A stretch of DNA of 64,000 bases from Trichopria drosophilae (GCA_030407085.1 CM059582.1:49375001-49439000), one strand, 5' to 3'; positions 24,029-37,482 are shown, counted from the stretch's first letter. The notes: a model not told the origin generated them from the letters alone. Made by a program: numbers and translations.

Positions 24029-27000
24029 TTTGTTTCTGTACTTTTATGCTCCGAATCTTTCGCGTTCGAAAGTGAGTATTTATTTGTATTAGTCATTTAT
24101 GCTCATTTTGCTCTTTTCCAAATATTTTCATAAATTCCATTTACAGCGACATGATATTATACATAAATATAGTAAATATAGCAGTCCAAACATAACCATT
24201 ATAAAAAATTGTTCGTTATTTTCAATAATAATCGTAATTGTTTCAACTCAGTCCGTCGTATCATATTTCATGACTTATTTTGATCACTTCACAGGAAATC
24301 GAGGATGAAGAATGAAATTTTATCACTTAATTTTATGTAATGGAAATTAATATTAATTAATTAATAAAATAAAAAATGTAAGAGCTGTCGAATTTCCTAC
24401 ACCAAAAAATGATAGTAGTTGTACAAAAATATTTTCTTGATTGATATTGATTGAGTGAAATTGTATCTTCAAAACTTCACTAAAAAGAACATCACTTTAA
24501 AAATATAATGAAATATTTACCTCTATGAAATAAGTTTCAAAATGATTTAATAAAAATAAACAATTTTAACCTACTTAAAATTACTTATTTTCCCCACTAT
24601 TGAGCTAAATCAACTACCCTTCTCTAGAATTGGCTAATAATTAGTATCACTATCTCCATATTCCCATCATTTATACTAGAAAAAGTATCCAACATGTATG
24701 TTCATTGTTGTGAATATGATTAATAAACAAAATTATTGAAACCATTTATTAATCCACTCGACTTTTGACAGTTTTTTAGACAGATCTTTTAAAAATTATA
24801 AAAGTATTATTTCTATGTAAGGACGTATTTTACTTAAAGAGGCAATTACTTACGTTATTTGTTAGTTTATGTTTATTAAACTCAGTTATATGCTCTTTAA
24901 ATGTAGCAATTTTAAATTATTTAAAAAATTAGTTTAATATTGACTTTATATCAAGTTAAAAAAAATTCCCTATTATTCTCTGAAGAATTTCATTTACTTG
25001 TTTATGTCCAGAAAATTAGAAACCTACTTCCTGTGTATATTTTAGACCGCTGGGGGATACAAGTTCACCATGCTATGTCATTCCTTTCTCTACTTTCTTG
25101 ACAAATCCCAGAAATGCGCGTCATAAGAATAAATATGATCTTATATAATTCTGACGACATTATGGAATCTCTTCTTTGGGGGATTCCTGCGGTAGAAAAC
25201 TTTCATCACTGTGTTTGCAAATAAATATTATGATTTCTTGAGCTGTTATAACCACATTTCAATTTCTTGCGATATTCTGAAAAACATTAAAATCAGATAA
25301 GAAAATATTATTAGCAATAAAAACAATTAAATTCTAATGGAAACTACAATACCAGTAAAAGTTTTGAAACATTATGTCACCATATTACAATTTCACAAAT
25401 GTACAATTTTGTAGTTTTATGCGGTTGGCTGAAAATTATGCAGATGAATATAATAAAAAAGAATCATTAGCTATTATGCACAAAATTATTATTTTCCACG
25501 TATTTTTTGCAATCATATGAATTCTCAACGAGAAAATATGAAGCGAAGTACACAATTTAATTCTTTTGTTATTTTCCCATTTGTTAACTCTCGTGAAAGA
25601 AATTCTGCGAAAAAGGCTCGCTAATCTGACTTTTTCGTGTCCGTCCGAGGCTGGTCTAAGTTAAGACAAGTCCACCGTTACAATTACGTAGAAAGGTTAC
25701 TTTTTATTTTGAAAACTTTAATTAACAAAATTGAATTTAATTCGTATAACATTAATTATCTCGACAGCATAAAAGTTTTCAGAATATTAATTCATCCATG
25801 CAAATGTTTCATATTTTATTTGCTTCCCACTTAATATTTTGTTGTTCGTGTATGGTTGAGTAATTTCTCAAGATATTAATCTGATGATGTAGAGAGAACA
25901 TCAATTGGATTATTCAGTTTGTATATATTTAATGATTGTTATAACCATTCTAATAACAAATATTTATTTTTTTAATTTAAATGCTAAATAATTTTTTATT
26001 TTTAATGCACTATATTATTAAAAATAATCGGAAAGTATAGTATTATTATAGGAAAGACTCATCATACCGTTTAAATATGATCTACCCATAGATCATATTG
26101 GAACCCAACAACTCATATTTATACAACCGTTCTGCAAATAAATTCATGCATATTATTTACTTCTTATACTTTATTACTTATTCTCAATTAATATTTAAAT
26201 ACTGAAAAAATAATAATTCTTATGTAAGTTTTTATATTTGTTAAGAAAAAAATAATTAATAGGTCCTTAATGGAATCTTAGTAAATGGTTCCGAAAAAGA
26301 ACCTTTATTATTTCAAATTTAGATAATATTATTAGTTTTCGACTCTTCAAGCCTGTTGCATATTTTTGTTAAGTCTTTAACTATCCCAAATTATGCAAAG
26401 AAAATTGACCAGTTTTCATAAATTGATTAAATGTCTTTTTGAATGAAATTTTGTATACGTAAACAAACTTTTGGAAATTTTCGTTCCAGTTGTTTTTGTT
26501 TAAAGCTATCATTTAAAGTTTTGATTATAGAATTTTGTTTAATACTTGATTTAGTAAATTTGACGGAACTAACTCCGGTAATTTTTCCTTGCAATTCTTT
26601 CCGTTTAATAATCCATTAAACGATCAATTTAAACGTTTCTTTACCAAAATTTTATTAACGTTATTAGTCATTATATAAATAGTGTCACAAAGCACTCTAC
26701 AAAAATCCACCAAATACATGCACGATATTTAAAAATACCTTTACTCCATTATAATCATCAATATTTGGTATCTTTATGAACAAAAATGCGAAAGATCTCA
26801 GATAATTTTAAAAGAAACGAAATTGACTGCACTGTTAATAGTCTTTTTAAATTTTAATGCATTTTTAATATTCATTTAGTTTAAAACTTTTCTTGAATTA
26901 TATTTATCATAGAATATGATTACGCAACAAATAAACATTGTATAAATTGATGAAATAACATCTCGAAGGTACAATTACGAATATTGATCAAAATTAGTTT

Positions 27001-28300
27001 CACAAAAAATTCACAACATTTTTATACAATAAAAAAGTATTCAACGTTTAACGTTTCCGGATTTTGTAAATAAATATTCACCTTCTTCAAGTATAAATTA
27101 TTTATTTGAAGCAATTCAATATTTTCTGGAGTTAAATAAATATTTACTGAAACTAAAAAATGCATTGTTTAACACTAAGAATCTACTTTCTTGAAAAAAA
27201 TGAAATATGTTGTGGAATTAAGTAAATGTATATTTTTCTCAAGGAATTGTTTACCTATTGAAGTAAATGGCGAATATTTGTTCTAATAAATATTTTGTTA
27301 CGATTATTATAAAGAAACCATTTACTTGAAACAAGTAATATTATATTCAAACCGCGCTAAATATGTATTCAGTGCATTAATATAATTTAGTAAAAAAAAT
27401 ATTAATTTAGTAAATATTCTGTGACGTCCAGAGTACGAGATAATTTGCCTTATCAGGTACTTATGTTACTTTATACATTTGAATCAGTAATAATTATTTT
27501 ACCAAATGACATTCTTTTATTAGTCACTTTAATAAAATTCTGTCAATATTTAATCAAAATTAATATAATTCTGGAAGTATACAAATTTGATTGGATTCAG
27601 TCCATATTCTTGCCAAGTTAATCGGTTTAGAACTATACACTACGCACCAATCAGCAAATCACTATTTTGTTATAAAACTTACTAAATATTAAATAATTAT
27701 AAATGTATTAAAACCGTCCACAGATTGGTTTAAAACGCTGTCTAATACTGTTCAGCTAAATTATTCACAATATGTAGAAAATAATTAACAGTTATATGCA
27801 TACTGTTGTTTTTTAGCAACAAATGTTCTGAAGCACACAACATTTTTTTACTTATTACAATCAGAATAAAACGACATTATCTCCCTAATTTTCCAGTTAT
27901 GAAATCTTCAAAATTGCGTATTAAAAAACATAGAGAAACAAAGCGATAAAAATACAGTCCACTATTAATGTTTTCATCAGAGGTGAACCAAAATCGGATG
28001 AAATTATTGAATGTTAACGACAATAATAACAGTGATGTTGATGACGATTATACTCATATTAAAAGTGATGAACGAATTATTCATATTATATATAGAAAAC
28101 GTGCAAAATGTTTTTTTTTCGCAATAATATTTATGTTTATAAAAATCACACTAAAAACTATACTGAAATCGAATAAAAAGTGTACAGACAACTTTTAGGT
28201 TATGTAAAAAAACACCCAGATAATATTACATAAATAGCATAAAAACGATTGTATTTTCTGGTTAAAAAACTGAACCGAAAATGTACATAATTTATGTAAT
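24029..28300. other. Long AT-rich desert, nothing recognised
   Basis: More than 4 kb of very AT-rich sequence with scattered (A)n and (T)n runs. Around 27060-27420 the word AATAAATATTT and relatives recur on both strands, possibly an old MITE whose ends I cannot define. Open frames up to 76 codons (27968-28198) show no features. No promoter or splice signals that agree with a frame. Confidence 0.5.
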
Positions 28301-28302
28301 AA

Positions 28303-28618
28303 TACACGAAGAAAAATGACTCCGCTGGATTAGCTGATTCATATCAGCTAAAATTTTCGGCTCGAATTGCCGAAAATATATGCAATTTTAGCTGCTTTGA
28401 TTCCGCTAATGTAGCCTTAACCCTACTCAATTCGCGCTTAGCTCTAAATTTCCGCTACATTAGCAGATTTGTTCCGTTAAATTTGCGGACTTTTTCAGTA
28501 AATTTAGCTGAAATTATCGGCTATCCCTAACGGAATTCCAACAGCTGTCCCTATAGGATAAAATTGGTAGAATCTGCGGATTTTTCGGCTGATTTTGCTG
28601 ATTATTTTTCTCCGTGTA
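28303..28618. mobile_element. MITE with TACACGGAGAAAAAT terminal inverted repeats
   Basis: The left tip TACACGAAGAAAAATGA pairs with the right tip ATTATTTTTCTCCGTGTA. The inside is dominated by GCTGATT / AATCAGC, GCTAAATTT and CCGCTAAT words in both orientations. The 154-codon reverse-strand frame (28504-28968) runs straight out of this element, which argues that the frame is fortuitous at least in its C-terminal third. About 316 bp, no coding capacity. Confidence 0.7.
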
Positions 28619-28849
28619 ATATCTACATAAAAAACTATCCATGAAATTGTTGCATTTTGTATGAAAAGCTGGCTAACATTTAGAAGCAATGGCCAACAGG
28701 AAATATGAAATTTGTTACGATAGTTTTGCTTTGTATGTTGTTTAGCAAAGAAAATAAAAGAAGGCATAATTATCGATAAAGACAAAATGTTAATTAATTT
28801 TCGAATTAACAGATAACTTATTATCAAAAGGAAAAGAACAATAGAAATA

Positions 28850-29115
28850 AAAATTATCGACAGATCAGTGAGGGTTTTCGACATCCTACGTTTGTAATCC
28901 CAAATGCTGGAAGATCCCTGAACCAATGGGTTTCGCGCCTCGGAACTGGCAGTGCGTTCCACTGCCACCCGTTTTCATTGCGTGATCGTTTTTCACAAAA
29001 TTCCACCGACAATGCGCATTCTTCAGATGCTCCACAATCCTTTACGCAGACAATTGACGTTACGGGCCTGCATATATACCTATGTTCGTAGAACGGTACG
29101 TGTATGTAAAACATT
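28850..29115. promoter_or_regulatory. GC-rich block, candidate exon or promoter
   Basis: A compact patch of higher GC (mainly 28880-29080) with open frames on both strands. The reverse frame 28854-29114 gives an 86-residue cysteine-containing peptide, and the start of the 154-codon reverse frame also lies here. Neither has a recognisable domain or a clear signal peptide. Composition sets it apart from the flanks; whether it is exon, promoter or conserved non-coding DNA is open. Confidence 0.25.
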
Positions 29116-29628
29116 GCTTGAAATCCTCCCTTAATTCAAACTGTTGTGCAAGTGTTGCAATTTCCAAACATGTGCAGTCAGGTGGAATGCAAATATTTTG
29201 TTAATACATTGACAACTCAATATGTGATAACTGTCAAATGAAGAAGTTTTAGCATTCTGATTTTCTCGAAACGTAAACGTAAACATCATTAATGGTAACT
29301 TCAAATTATAACTGAAAATTGATACCTTATTTGGCCAGACTGGAAAAAATCAGCCACACTGCTGAGTCTCGTCGATTGTTGTGATAACAATAAAGACGTT
29401 TATTATTCAGGGGAAGACATTATAGCCTGTTTAAGAAGCAGACCTGGTGATCATATAGATCCTAATGTTTTGTGTCACATCATAGGTAGCATTGACGTCT
29501 CTTTTTCTTAATATTTAAGTCAATTCGAATTGGCTATATAAATAGCATAAATCAATTATATGTTGCCGAATTGAAATCATTATAGCTCAGCTATTTTCTC
29601 ATAGCTTACATTTGTTAAGAAGCATATC
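29116..29628. other. AT-rich spacer, nothing recognised
   Basis: Non-coding sequence between the GC patch and the hAT-like element. No repeats or motif clusters seen. Confidence 0.5.
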
Positions 29629-29636
29629 AAATTCAT

Positions 29637-30090
29637 GGGTGCACCTCAAAATCTCAACAAATCACAAAACAGACACATAAAAAACCCGACATTCAAAACC
29701 CAGACAGTTAACAAAAAAAGAAATTCAAAAACCAAACATTTCCAAAAACAGAGATATAAAAACCAAACATTTCAAAATGTACATATTCTGAAAATCTAAT
29801 TAATGATGGACTTCTAAATTAATCCATTGGTCAAAAATTTTGGACCTTGAACTAACCTTTCCCGTAAGACCTCAAGAACGGCGATTCGAAATGAACGCAC
29901 CGATCGGATGTGTCTGTATTTGGAAATGTCGAGTTTTTGAGTGTCTATTTTTTTACATGTCTGGTTTTCGAATGACTGTATTTTTAAATCTCGGGTTTCT
30001 TGAAATGTCTGGGTTTTCAAGGTCTGGTTATTGAATGTCGGGTTTTTGAAGTGTCTGTTTTGTGATTTGTCGGGTTTTTGAGGTGCACCC
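29637..30090. mobile_element. hAT-like MITE with perfect 8-bp target duplication
   Basis: The TIRs GGGTGCACCTCAAAA and TTTTGAGGTGCACCC are exact. They are flanked by the identical octamer AAATTCAT at 29629-29636 and 30091-30098. An 8-bp duplication points to the hAT superfamily. Behind each tip, units resembling ACATTCAAAAACCCGAC are iterated five to eight times, the expected subterminal transposase-binding array. The open frames inside (29840-30034 plus, 29814-30098 minus) are made of these repeats. The intact duplication and exact tips suggest a fairly recent insertion. Confidence 0.85.
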
Positions 30091-30098
30091 AAATTCAT

Positions 30099-32107
30099 GA
30101 TGTTTTTATCATAATGAAGTCGTTATTAAAACAGAGTTATATGATGAAAAAATGACTTATATGTGATCGTATTTATCAGTATTCACTCAGATCATATGAC
30201 AAAAGAAAATGTTATTAATAATTCTTTGAATATTTTTTTATTTTGATAAAATGATGCTTCTGACTGTTTATGTGTATTTGTTCAATAATAGAATCAATTT
30301 ATTATTGAGCTGCAGAACAAAATGGAAACTATACTGGTACCGTCAGGATACAATAGTGCAAAAAATAATGTTTATAAAGATTATAGTAACGCATTTTACA
30401 ACGCTATTATTGACATAACACCAGTAATATCAGTGTTTTTAATTAATTTGTTTAATGAAATCTTAATTTTAAATTTGTTCTTTTTGAGAGAATGTCCATT
30501 ATATATATTTCTAATTTTTGTTGTACCTACAACAATTAGTTTATCCAATTTTTACGAAGATAACTGACATTTTATTATGATTTGTAGAAAATTGACTTTC
30601 GATTTTTTTTGCGTATTCATATTCCAAATCTTACTAGAATTTTAATTCTACCAAGGTTTTCATTGTTATTTGCACACAAATTAATTAATACAATCAGAAA
30701 CTTTTAGTGCTGATAGACTTTGTTAACATTATTTTATTTAATAAACCTGCAATAGCACTGTTAAACATTTTTTCTGAAGCTAACAGAATCAATGTTTTCA
30801 ACGAATGAGATATTTTCTATCCCTAAGATATATTAAAATCCAATTTTGGGACATGGTTAAAGTGATATCAGTACTAATAAACATTTATAAATAGTGATAT
30901 TTGTTAACTCAAGATCTGACAAACTCGACATTTATATATTTTTCATAAAAAAATTGTTTTTTTCTCTTTGACTTGATACAAAATGTAGGGACATTATTAC
31001 TCTAATAACACGATGTGTATTTCATAAATGACGATTGTTGACATTGAATTAATGTCGATGGAAAATTCTACATCATATTTATCGTTTTATTTTATATAAT
31101 ATATGTATCGGATCGGAAATGAAAACATTATTAAGTATAGGTAGTACTCTTAATAATAAATATTGCTGTTGAATGGCATGTGTTGTAATTAAAAATCACG
31201 ATGAAAATTAATGTAAAAATTTCCTGAAAACACTTGATCCCACTTATTCTAACTAAACATTTCTACTGACAATTGCCAATTTCTTGAAACCAAAAACAAA
31301 AAGCATACGTATTGTTGGTTTTAATTACACTATTTTAGTTCGTTATGGAAAAAATAGTTCATTTTAAATAGTTTAATTTTCAACACTACCTGCAAAATGG
31401 TTTGTTATAAGAATGAATGGAAGTAAATATCTATTTCTGTTCTACAGAAACTAGTAGAAACTATGTCGTTATTGTAATAAATCGGGCACCATCTTCCAAT
31501 GGTGAATTACCTGTGTGAGGATGAAGTATAATAGTAGATTACGGGTTTATTTGAAATTTGTTATTATTATGAGTTTATATTTTACATTCAATAAATATTA
31601 TAAGTTTCTTCACAGTTTAAATCAGATTTTATTTGGGTGACTTCGATTGTTATGAGTGTGCGAAAACTATTTGTTCATTTTAAGAAATCATTTTCATGTA
31701 TAAAAGTTTATATAAAAAAATTCTATTCACGAAATTGATTTTTCGGATTACCCAATCTGCAATTTTGTTTTCAAAATACTTCTTTCGTAATTTTTAATTC
31801 TTATATTCCTAAACACCCAAAAAACAAAACTTACTTAGGTGTAATAATCATGAGAAGTAGATAATTCAAAAAACCCTTTTCAATGATTTTTAAACCTCCA
31901 GAAAAATGATCAAGTGTTGTGCCAGATATTAACTGTAATGAATTGTCATCTATTTTTAAATAATGTTTAGCGGATTTAAAGTAGTTTCTATTCGTTTTAC
32001 ACAGTATTTGCGAAGTTTTTAAAATCCTTATTAATGTATTGATAATTAAGAACTGCCTTCTTAAAATAAAAACATTTTAAGGACATAACCTTACGAAAAT
32101 TAGAGTA
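30099..32107. other. AT-rich non-coding stretch, nothing recognised
   Basis: AT-rich sequence with one 81-codon frame (30322-30567). Its product would be hydrophobic in the middle and has no recognised family. No definable repeat. Confidence 0.45.
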
Positions 32108-32470
32108 CAGGGGTTATTGGGACGCTGGCATTAGATTTTGAAAATTCAATATGATCAATTGAAATGTCAATGTTTATTTTATTGTGATGAAACTGTGATA
32201 CCTCGGTGTCGCTAAATCATAATTTATGTAATTTTTGTTACGTGTTCCAACGTCTGAAAGCGATAATTTGAATGTTTAAAATTTGAAGTCATGTTCCTAA
32301 TCAGTGACTCTGAAAACCTTCTAGTACCCACTTCATCCCCGTTTCATCTCGACAAAAAGTAACTTTAAAAAAATCGGGCAGCCATCTTAAATGCGCCATT
32401 TTCAATTTTCAACATCAGAGTTCAGATTCGTAATCAGCGGCCTCATTAAAAAACCCCTGAGACGTAAATG
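32108..32470. mobile_element. Decayed foldback element with three CAGCGACC-type modules
   Basis: A minus-strand module at 32108-32155 (GACGCTGGC ... ATTTTGAAAATTCAATATG) faces plus-strand modules at about 32265-32310 and 32393-32445. The last is the clearest: GCGCCATTTTCAATTTTC, then AGATTCGTAATCAGCGGCC. The outward-facing order is the same as in the TTAA elements at 16 and 17 kb. No ends or target duplication can be fixed. Confidence 0.55.
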
Positions 32471-33193
32471 TCAGCTGGTTTACGTGTAAACAAAAATCCA
32501 TTCCGCACTATCTTAACTTCAATCAGCGAAAATTACTAAAAATCAGGGTATATAGACTGATTATCAGTACTTTTCGCTTATTCAGATTAAGAGAGCAAAG
32601 GATTAAGCGGCTAAATAGCGATCTGCTCCCTTAAGCACTGTTTACACAATGTGAATTCGTCGGTATTTATGCTAACTATTTAAAATTGTCTTGTGAATTC
32701 TGAACCAATCATACGAAACACGTAACCGCTCTAAAATAGATGTGGCCTTGAAAGTATCTATCTTGTTTCTATTTAATTTACAATTTTCGGGTTAGATTAT
32801 CGACAAGGTCTGTTTTATAGACCTCTTAAAATTTTATTATTTTCAAAACTACTTTTAAACATAAATATAATAATGCTGAGAATATGTTCTCCATTAAAAA
32901 AGTTCTCCATTAAAAAAGTTTCACTCAAATTAGAATTTGCATTAAATTAATGGAACTTTTAAATCAATTTTTCCTAAAAAATTATATATAATACTAGAAA
33001 CTCGTATGAATTCCCCTTAACTAAATACGTGTAACTTTTTATTCGTTTAATGAAGATGAATAAGTTAATTAAAAATCACGTCAAATATTTTGGCAGCATG
33101 CATGCAAATTTAAATATCAAGGGTAAAACATGTCACGATCTGAAACGCAGGTATAACATCCAAACAATAATTGCAATCATACAGTTCCTTCGC
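32471..33193. other. AT-rich spacer with a short tandem duplication
   Basis: Nothing coding. The 16-bp unit TCTCCATTAAAAAAGT is repeated directly at about 32889-32920. Confidence 0.45.
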
Positions 33194-33607
33194 TTATAAT
33201 ATGAATTTCCATATAAAGCGGCGTTTCCTTTCTCGTTTACCGAGACAAAGCTCAGGACTCGACGAGGACCTGGTCGAACTTCCTTCTTCTTCTTGTCGCA
33301 CACATGAAACACGAGTCTTTGCAGTGTAAAGGATTTTGTATACATATTCTCTCAGACACATCCAGACATCTTGACCGATTTGAGGTTTCGCCAGCCTCTT
33401 CCCGAGCTCCAGCCTTATTCCGCGCCCAACATCTGTCGCGTTTGCGGCAAAAGGCCCATGTTCCGAATTTATTTCTTTTTTAACCATTTGTGGTTCGTGA
33501 ATTACGAAATGTGCAATCGTGTTCGACTTTCGTTTTTTAACTAGCGAGGACAGGCACATTGTCTTTTGTATGGTCTGCAAGAAAATGAGTATTTTGAACA
33601 TCCACAT
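33194..33607 (-). CDS. Hypothetical 137-codon open frame in a GC-rich patch (doubtful)
   Basis: The reverse-strand frame starts at ATG 33607 and ends near 33194. The first 20 residues are moderately hydrophobic (MFKILIFLQT near the start), but a clean signal-peptide core is lacking. The C-terminal half, in the higher-GC part (33220-33470), contains LELGKR, a serine-rich run and CLGKRERKRR. These are glycine-plus-dibasic strings that in a secreted precursor would be peptide cleavage and amidation sites. A polypyrimidine tract and TTGCAG lie within the first codons on the same strand, so an internal exon start there is equally possible. No family recognised and no neighbouring exon seen. It could be fortuitous. 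Confidence 0.2.
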   Translation of the reverse strand: MWMFKILIFLQTIQKTMCLSSLVKKRKSNTIAHFVIHEPQMVKKEINSEHGPFAANATDVGRGIRLELGKRLAKPQIGQDVWMCLREYVYKILYTAKTRVSCVRQEEEGSSTRSSSSPELCLGKRERKRRFIWKFIL

Positions 33608-35540
33608 CTAAAGAGAAGACATCATAAGGTCATCAAAATTTCCTTTTTGAACAATTTCTGATATATCGATGGCCATTTGATATTCTTGTTGCATAAACCA
33701 ATGAAGACAATCAGATTATTATGACATCCAGAAAATGAAACGTGGTAACTATATTTTCATCAGTATATACGCTTTGTGATTAGTTAAAGTAGTTTGCTAG
33801 TACTCAACAAACGTATGACTGTTCTGGAAGTTTTGTAGATATAAAACTAGCACAAACTTCAGGACAAGTGTCAGTAATGCGTATATGTTGAGATTGTAAA
33901 ATGTTTTTCTGGTTGGAATATGTAGATAACGGTCTGCCAGAAAAAAATAATTTTGGAAAATTATATCCTAAAAGCGGTGGATAAATTGGAGGTACAAACA
34001 TTAGTTTGAATACTTTGTCCACAACAGATTGTAAGATTGTATATAAAACAACTTTGGTAATCTTACTTCAATACCTAGCAAATTGTGCTAGATAGTATGT
34101 AATCAATCGTGAAGTATGCAAGTGTGTAATATAAAGAACAAATACTATTGTAATAAAACTATACTATGATATATTTTTGTATTGAACTTTACATTGAACA
34201 TGAATATATTTTACACAAATGTTTATCATATGTGCAACGAAAAGAGAGATGAATTTCATACATTATGTGAAAATCATTGTCATTTTTTTTTAATTTAGTA
34301 ATAGTAGTTTTAAAACATTTTTTTCAGGGCCACAACTGCAATTAAAGATTTAATTTGGTCGGATTTCTTTGATTGAACAGAAATCCTCATTACTGTTTAG
34401 ACTTAAAAACACGTTCACCAGCTGTTGTTCTCTGGCTGACGATCGAAGGCCTACTTGCAGGTGGTAGTTACACAATTTTTTGCAATCGACGAGAACTGCA
34501 TAAGTTACGAACGTTCAAAAAATGATTGCGATTAACTTATAGTCAGCCTAAGCAGTCGGAATCGTATACATTTAAGTTAATGGCGACGTTTCAAATTGCA
34601 TACTTATCAAATAAATCTTTAACAAAAGTACTCATTGTACATATGTATAGGTAGGAAGTTGACAACAAAAGCTGGTGTTTCCTTTCTTCATTGCTTTGAT
34701 TACTACATTAAGTATATGATAGTACAGTTGCAGTACTAAAAATTTCAAGGTTTCAAATACAATTCAGGTTCGTATATTTTAATTACTACTATTTATTTTT
34801 GTACTATATGCAGCCATTTTGATACACTATACTGAATTTCCATTTTGTAATTGGAAATTCGCAAGTAGTCACTTCGAAAACGCCCAAGTTACAAATTTTA
34901 GAAAACAATGTGTGCTCCTAAACATGAAATACAGGCTAGTGCAATATCTTCTAGGCAAAGGCGAAGATCAAATTTCGATGGTATTGTTCTACCATAGCCA
35001 TAGATAAACATAGTGTTATAGAAATTGCAATTCTTAGAGCAATATGTTACATGATTACTAACACCATTGAAATCATACATAAGGTAAATCATGTTAGTCG
35101 TCAAGACTGAAGTTTCCAGATACTCAAAAATGTCACTAATTAGCTATATGGGTTAAGAGCGGAAATGTCACCATTTGTTAGTACATTTGAAAAAATTGGT
35201 TGGTGCAAATCATTATTTAATTATAGTAAAGATTTCCTTAGTTCAGTCAACTACTCCTTAGTTGATACAAACAATTCATCCCCTAAAATCTGAATACTAA
35301 ACGAATAGTAGAGGAAACCAACATAAAACGCTGTACTCCAAATAAATCATTCTTCTATATGCGGAGAGTTAGAAGAGAACATTAGATTTTTTAGAACATT
35401 AATTACTAAGAATGTAACAATATCTCCAATTAAGAGTATTTGTACGACAGACAAGATTGCAAATGCTTTGAAAAAAATGGTAAGAAGAACCGACGACTAA
35501 TGACGCAGTTTATATCAAAATCGCATTATATTAATATTAA
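33608..35540. other. AT-rich stretch with a weak GC rise at 34390-34560
   Basis: Mostly AT-rich non-coding DNA. The segment 34390-34560 is less AT-rich and carries CACCAGCTGTTG and GCAGGTGGT, two E-box-like words about 45 bp apart. It may be a small regulatory block. Open frames of 62-72 codons elsewhere have no features. Confidence 0.4.
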
Positions 35541-35736
35541 ACACTCTAAATTTCTTAAAGTGAAAATTGAGCCACTCTTTGCTAAAGGTGACTTTTTCTA
35601 AAGTGGAAATTGCACATTATTAGAGTGGACGATTTCCATCCACTATTAGTAACGTGAAATTTCCACTTTAAAAATAGTGAAAAAGTCATTTTTATCAGAA
35701 AGTGGCTCAACTTTCACTTTAAGAAATTTAGAGTGT
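35541..35736. mobile_element. 196-bp near-perfect palindromic MITE
   Basis: The TIRs match exactly over 25 bp, beginning ACACTCTAAATTTCTTAAAG. The match continues with few changes nearly to the centre through TTGAGCCACT and AAGTGACTTTTTC-type words, so the whole element folds into one hairpin. The high arm identity implies a recent or gene-converted copy. No target duplication is obvious. No coding capacity. Confidence 0.8.
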
Positions 35737-37482
35737 AGAGAGTATATTTAAAAAACAGGATATTTGTTTATTATAAATTTTCTAAAAAAGGGCATGAAAT
35801 GTTTTATACTTAAAAGGCAGGCGGTACTTTTTTTATTTTCATACGGAACTGTAAAAATCGCGGTTTATTCAAATGTATATTGCTCGCATTATTTCAAGGT
35901 TTCAAATATGGTTAGTTGCATTATAAAATGTTTAAACAATTTATTTTAAAAAAGATTTTTGATTAGTTTTGTAACGACTTTTATGATGAAAATTCGTCAG
36001 TCGTTGGCTAAAGAAAGTGTGAAGTGTTTTTATTTGAATGTGAAAAATAATTGTGTACTTTAACAGAAATTCTCGATCCTAAAATGCAATTATGTGGCTT
36101 TAAATTTCGTAAATAAATCGGAATTAGTTGTTGTTAATAAATGAAGAAATTCTTATGCAATACATATTCGCTGTTTACTAGTTATTTAAATACAAGGCTC
36201 ACTAAAACATAATGCTTTTCAAATACATTTCAAATATTTTTTTTATTATCTTGTGTTATTCGAAAAAAATTTGAATGATGCCGGAAAAAATTGACCTGGT
36301 CTGATATCAGAGAACGTTATCACGTTTTGATTACATCAAACATTACATTAGGGTCCAAACCCTAATCAGGCTTCCTTAGTATAATGACCTATTCCGCGTG
36401 AAGCATATCTGCCATGTTTCAGAAATTGCTTAAATTTTGCATGACACTAGCTAATGACAAGATAAAACATTGTGTAAACTAATTGCAAAATTCTATAAAT
36501 AACTTTGAATGAACGATGACACAGTCGCATTCCTAGTAAGTCACCATTTGAATTTTGTAATTTTAAATTCAGATCAATAATATGCCTATGCAACTGCCTT
36601 AACTTTTAGACTGACGAAATTAGAGGTATCAAGACGTGCTATAAAAGTGACCAAACTTGGGTCTTGTATCACGTATCAACTATGCACAAAGTTTATATCT
36701 TGGGCTGTGCCTTATTTAGGCTTTCTGAGATGCGACAATCTCGCCATTCAATTCGTTATCGTTGATTGCCTAATCATTACAGATTATATTTTCATTATTT
36801 TCAGTTAGTATTCAAAATTTCAGAAATTTTCTTCTGCTATTGTGGAATTCATCAGCTATTTTGAATTTCACATTTTGAACTCGGATTCAAAACCAGGTTT
36901 TTATAGACCAGCGTCTAATCAGTCCTTTATATTACGAGTAAATTGAGTTACTGATGTAAAAGTTTGAAAATTTACTTCCGTTATTTTATTCCTGCCATTT
37001 TTAAAGTTTAAAGTTCACCAAAATACTGATATTTTTATGTTAAACTCATAATATTGTTGTTCTTGGTAATATTTCAAATATTACCCTTGTTTAAATTACT
37101 CGGAATTTTTCCTTGCTGGACACGATTATATTAGCGTTCGATTTTTAGGATGAAATTTGAGAAATGACTCTCGCACATAATTTTTCTCTATTCTTCAATA
37201 AATAATCTTAAGTTTCGTGAAACATCCATTCGTTTTCATCGATTAAATCTGGAGATATTAGGTTTCAAACATAGCTATTATACGTAAGTCCTTAATGGGG
37301 TGTGGAACTTTATGAATTATTTTCTGGAAAAAAATACTTCCTTCATAATTGTTTATAACATAGAGAAGGGAGAAGGAGGAGGGCTGATTGTTTAGGAAGA
37401 TATTTTTCTAACATTTTTTCATCATCTCCCCAACAGTTAAAAAAATTATCAAAAAAATTGTAAATAAACTTTGGATAATTAG
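35737..37482. other. AT-rich stretch with one isolated module copy
   Basis: No gene recognised. At 36845-36915 a diverged plus-strand copy of the two-part module (CAGCTATTTTGAATTTCAC, then CTCGGATTCAAAACCAGG) stands alone. At 37065-37085 there is a perfect 10-bp stem with a 1-base loop (GGTAATATTT / AAATATTACC). Confidence 0.45.

Noticed and set aside
28504..28968. 154-codon reverse-strand open frame with hydrophobic middle
   Set aside because: The last third is read out of the MITE at 28303-28618 and the hydrophobic part is T-rich DNA. Only the first 35 codons lie in higher-GC sequence.
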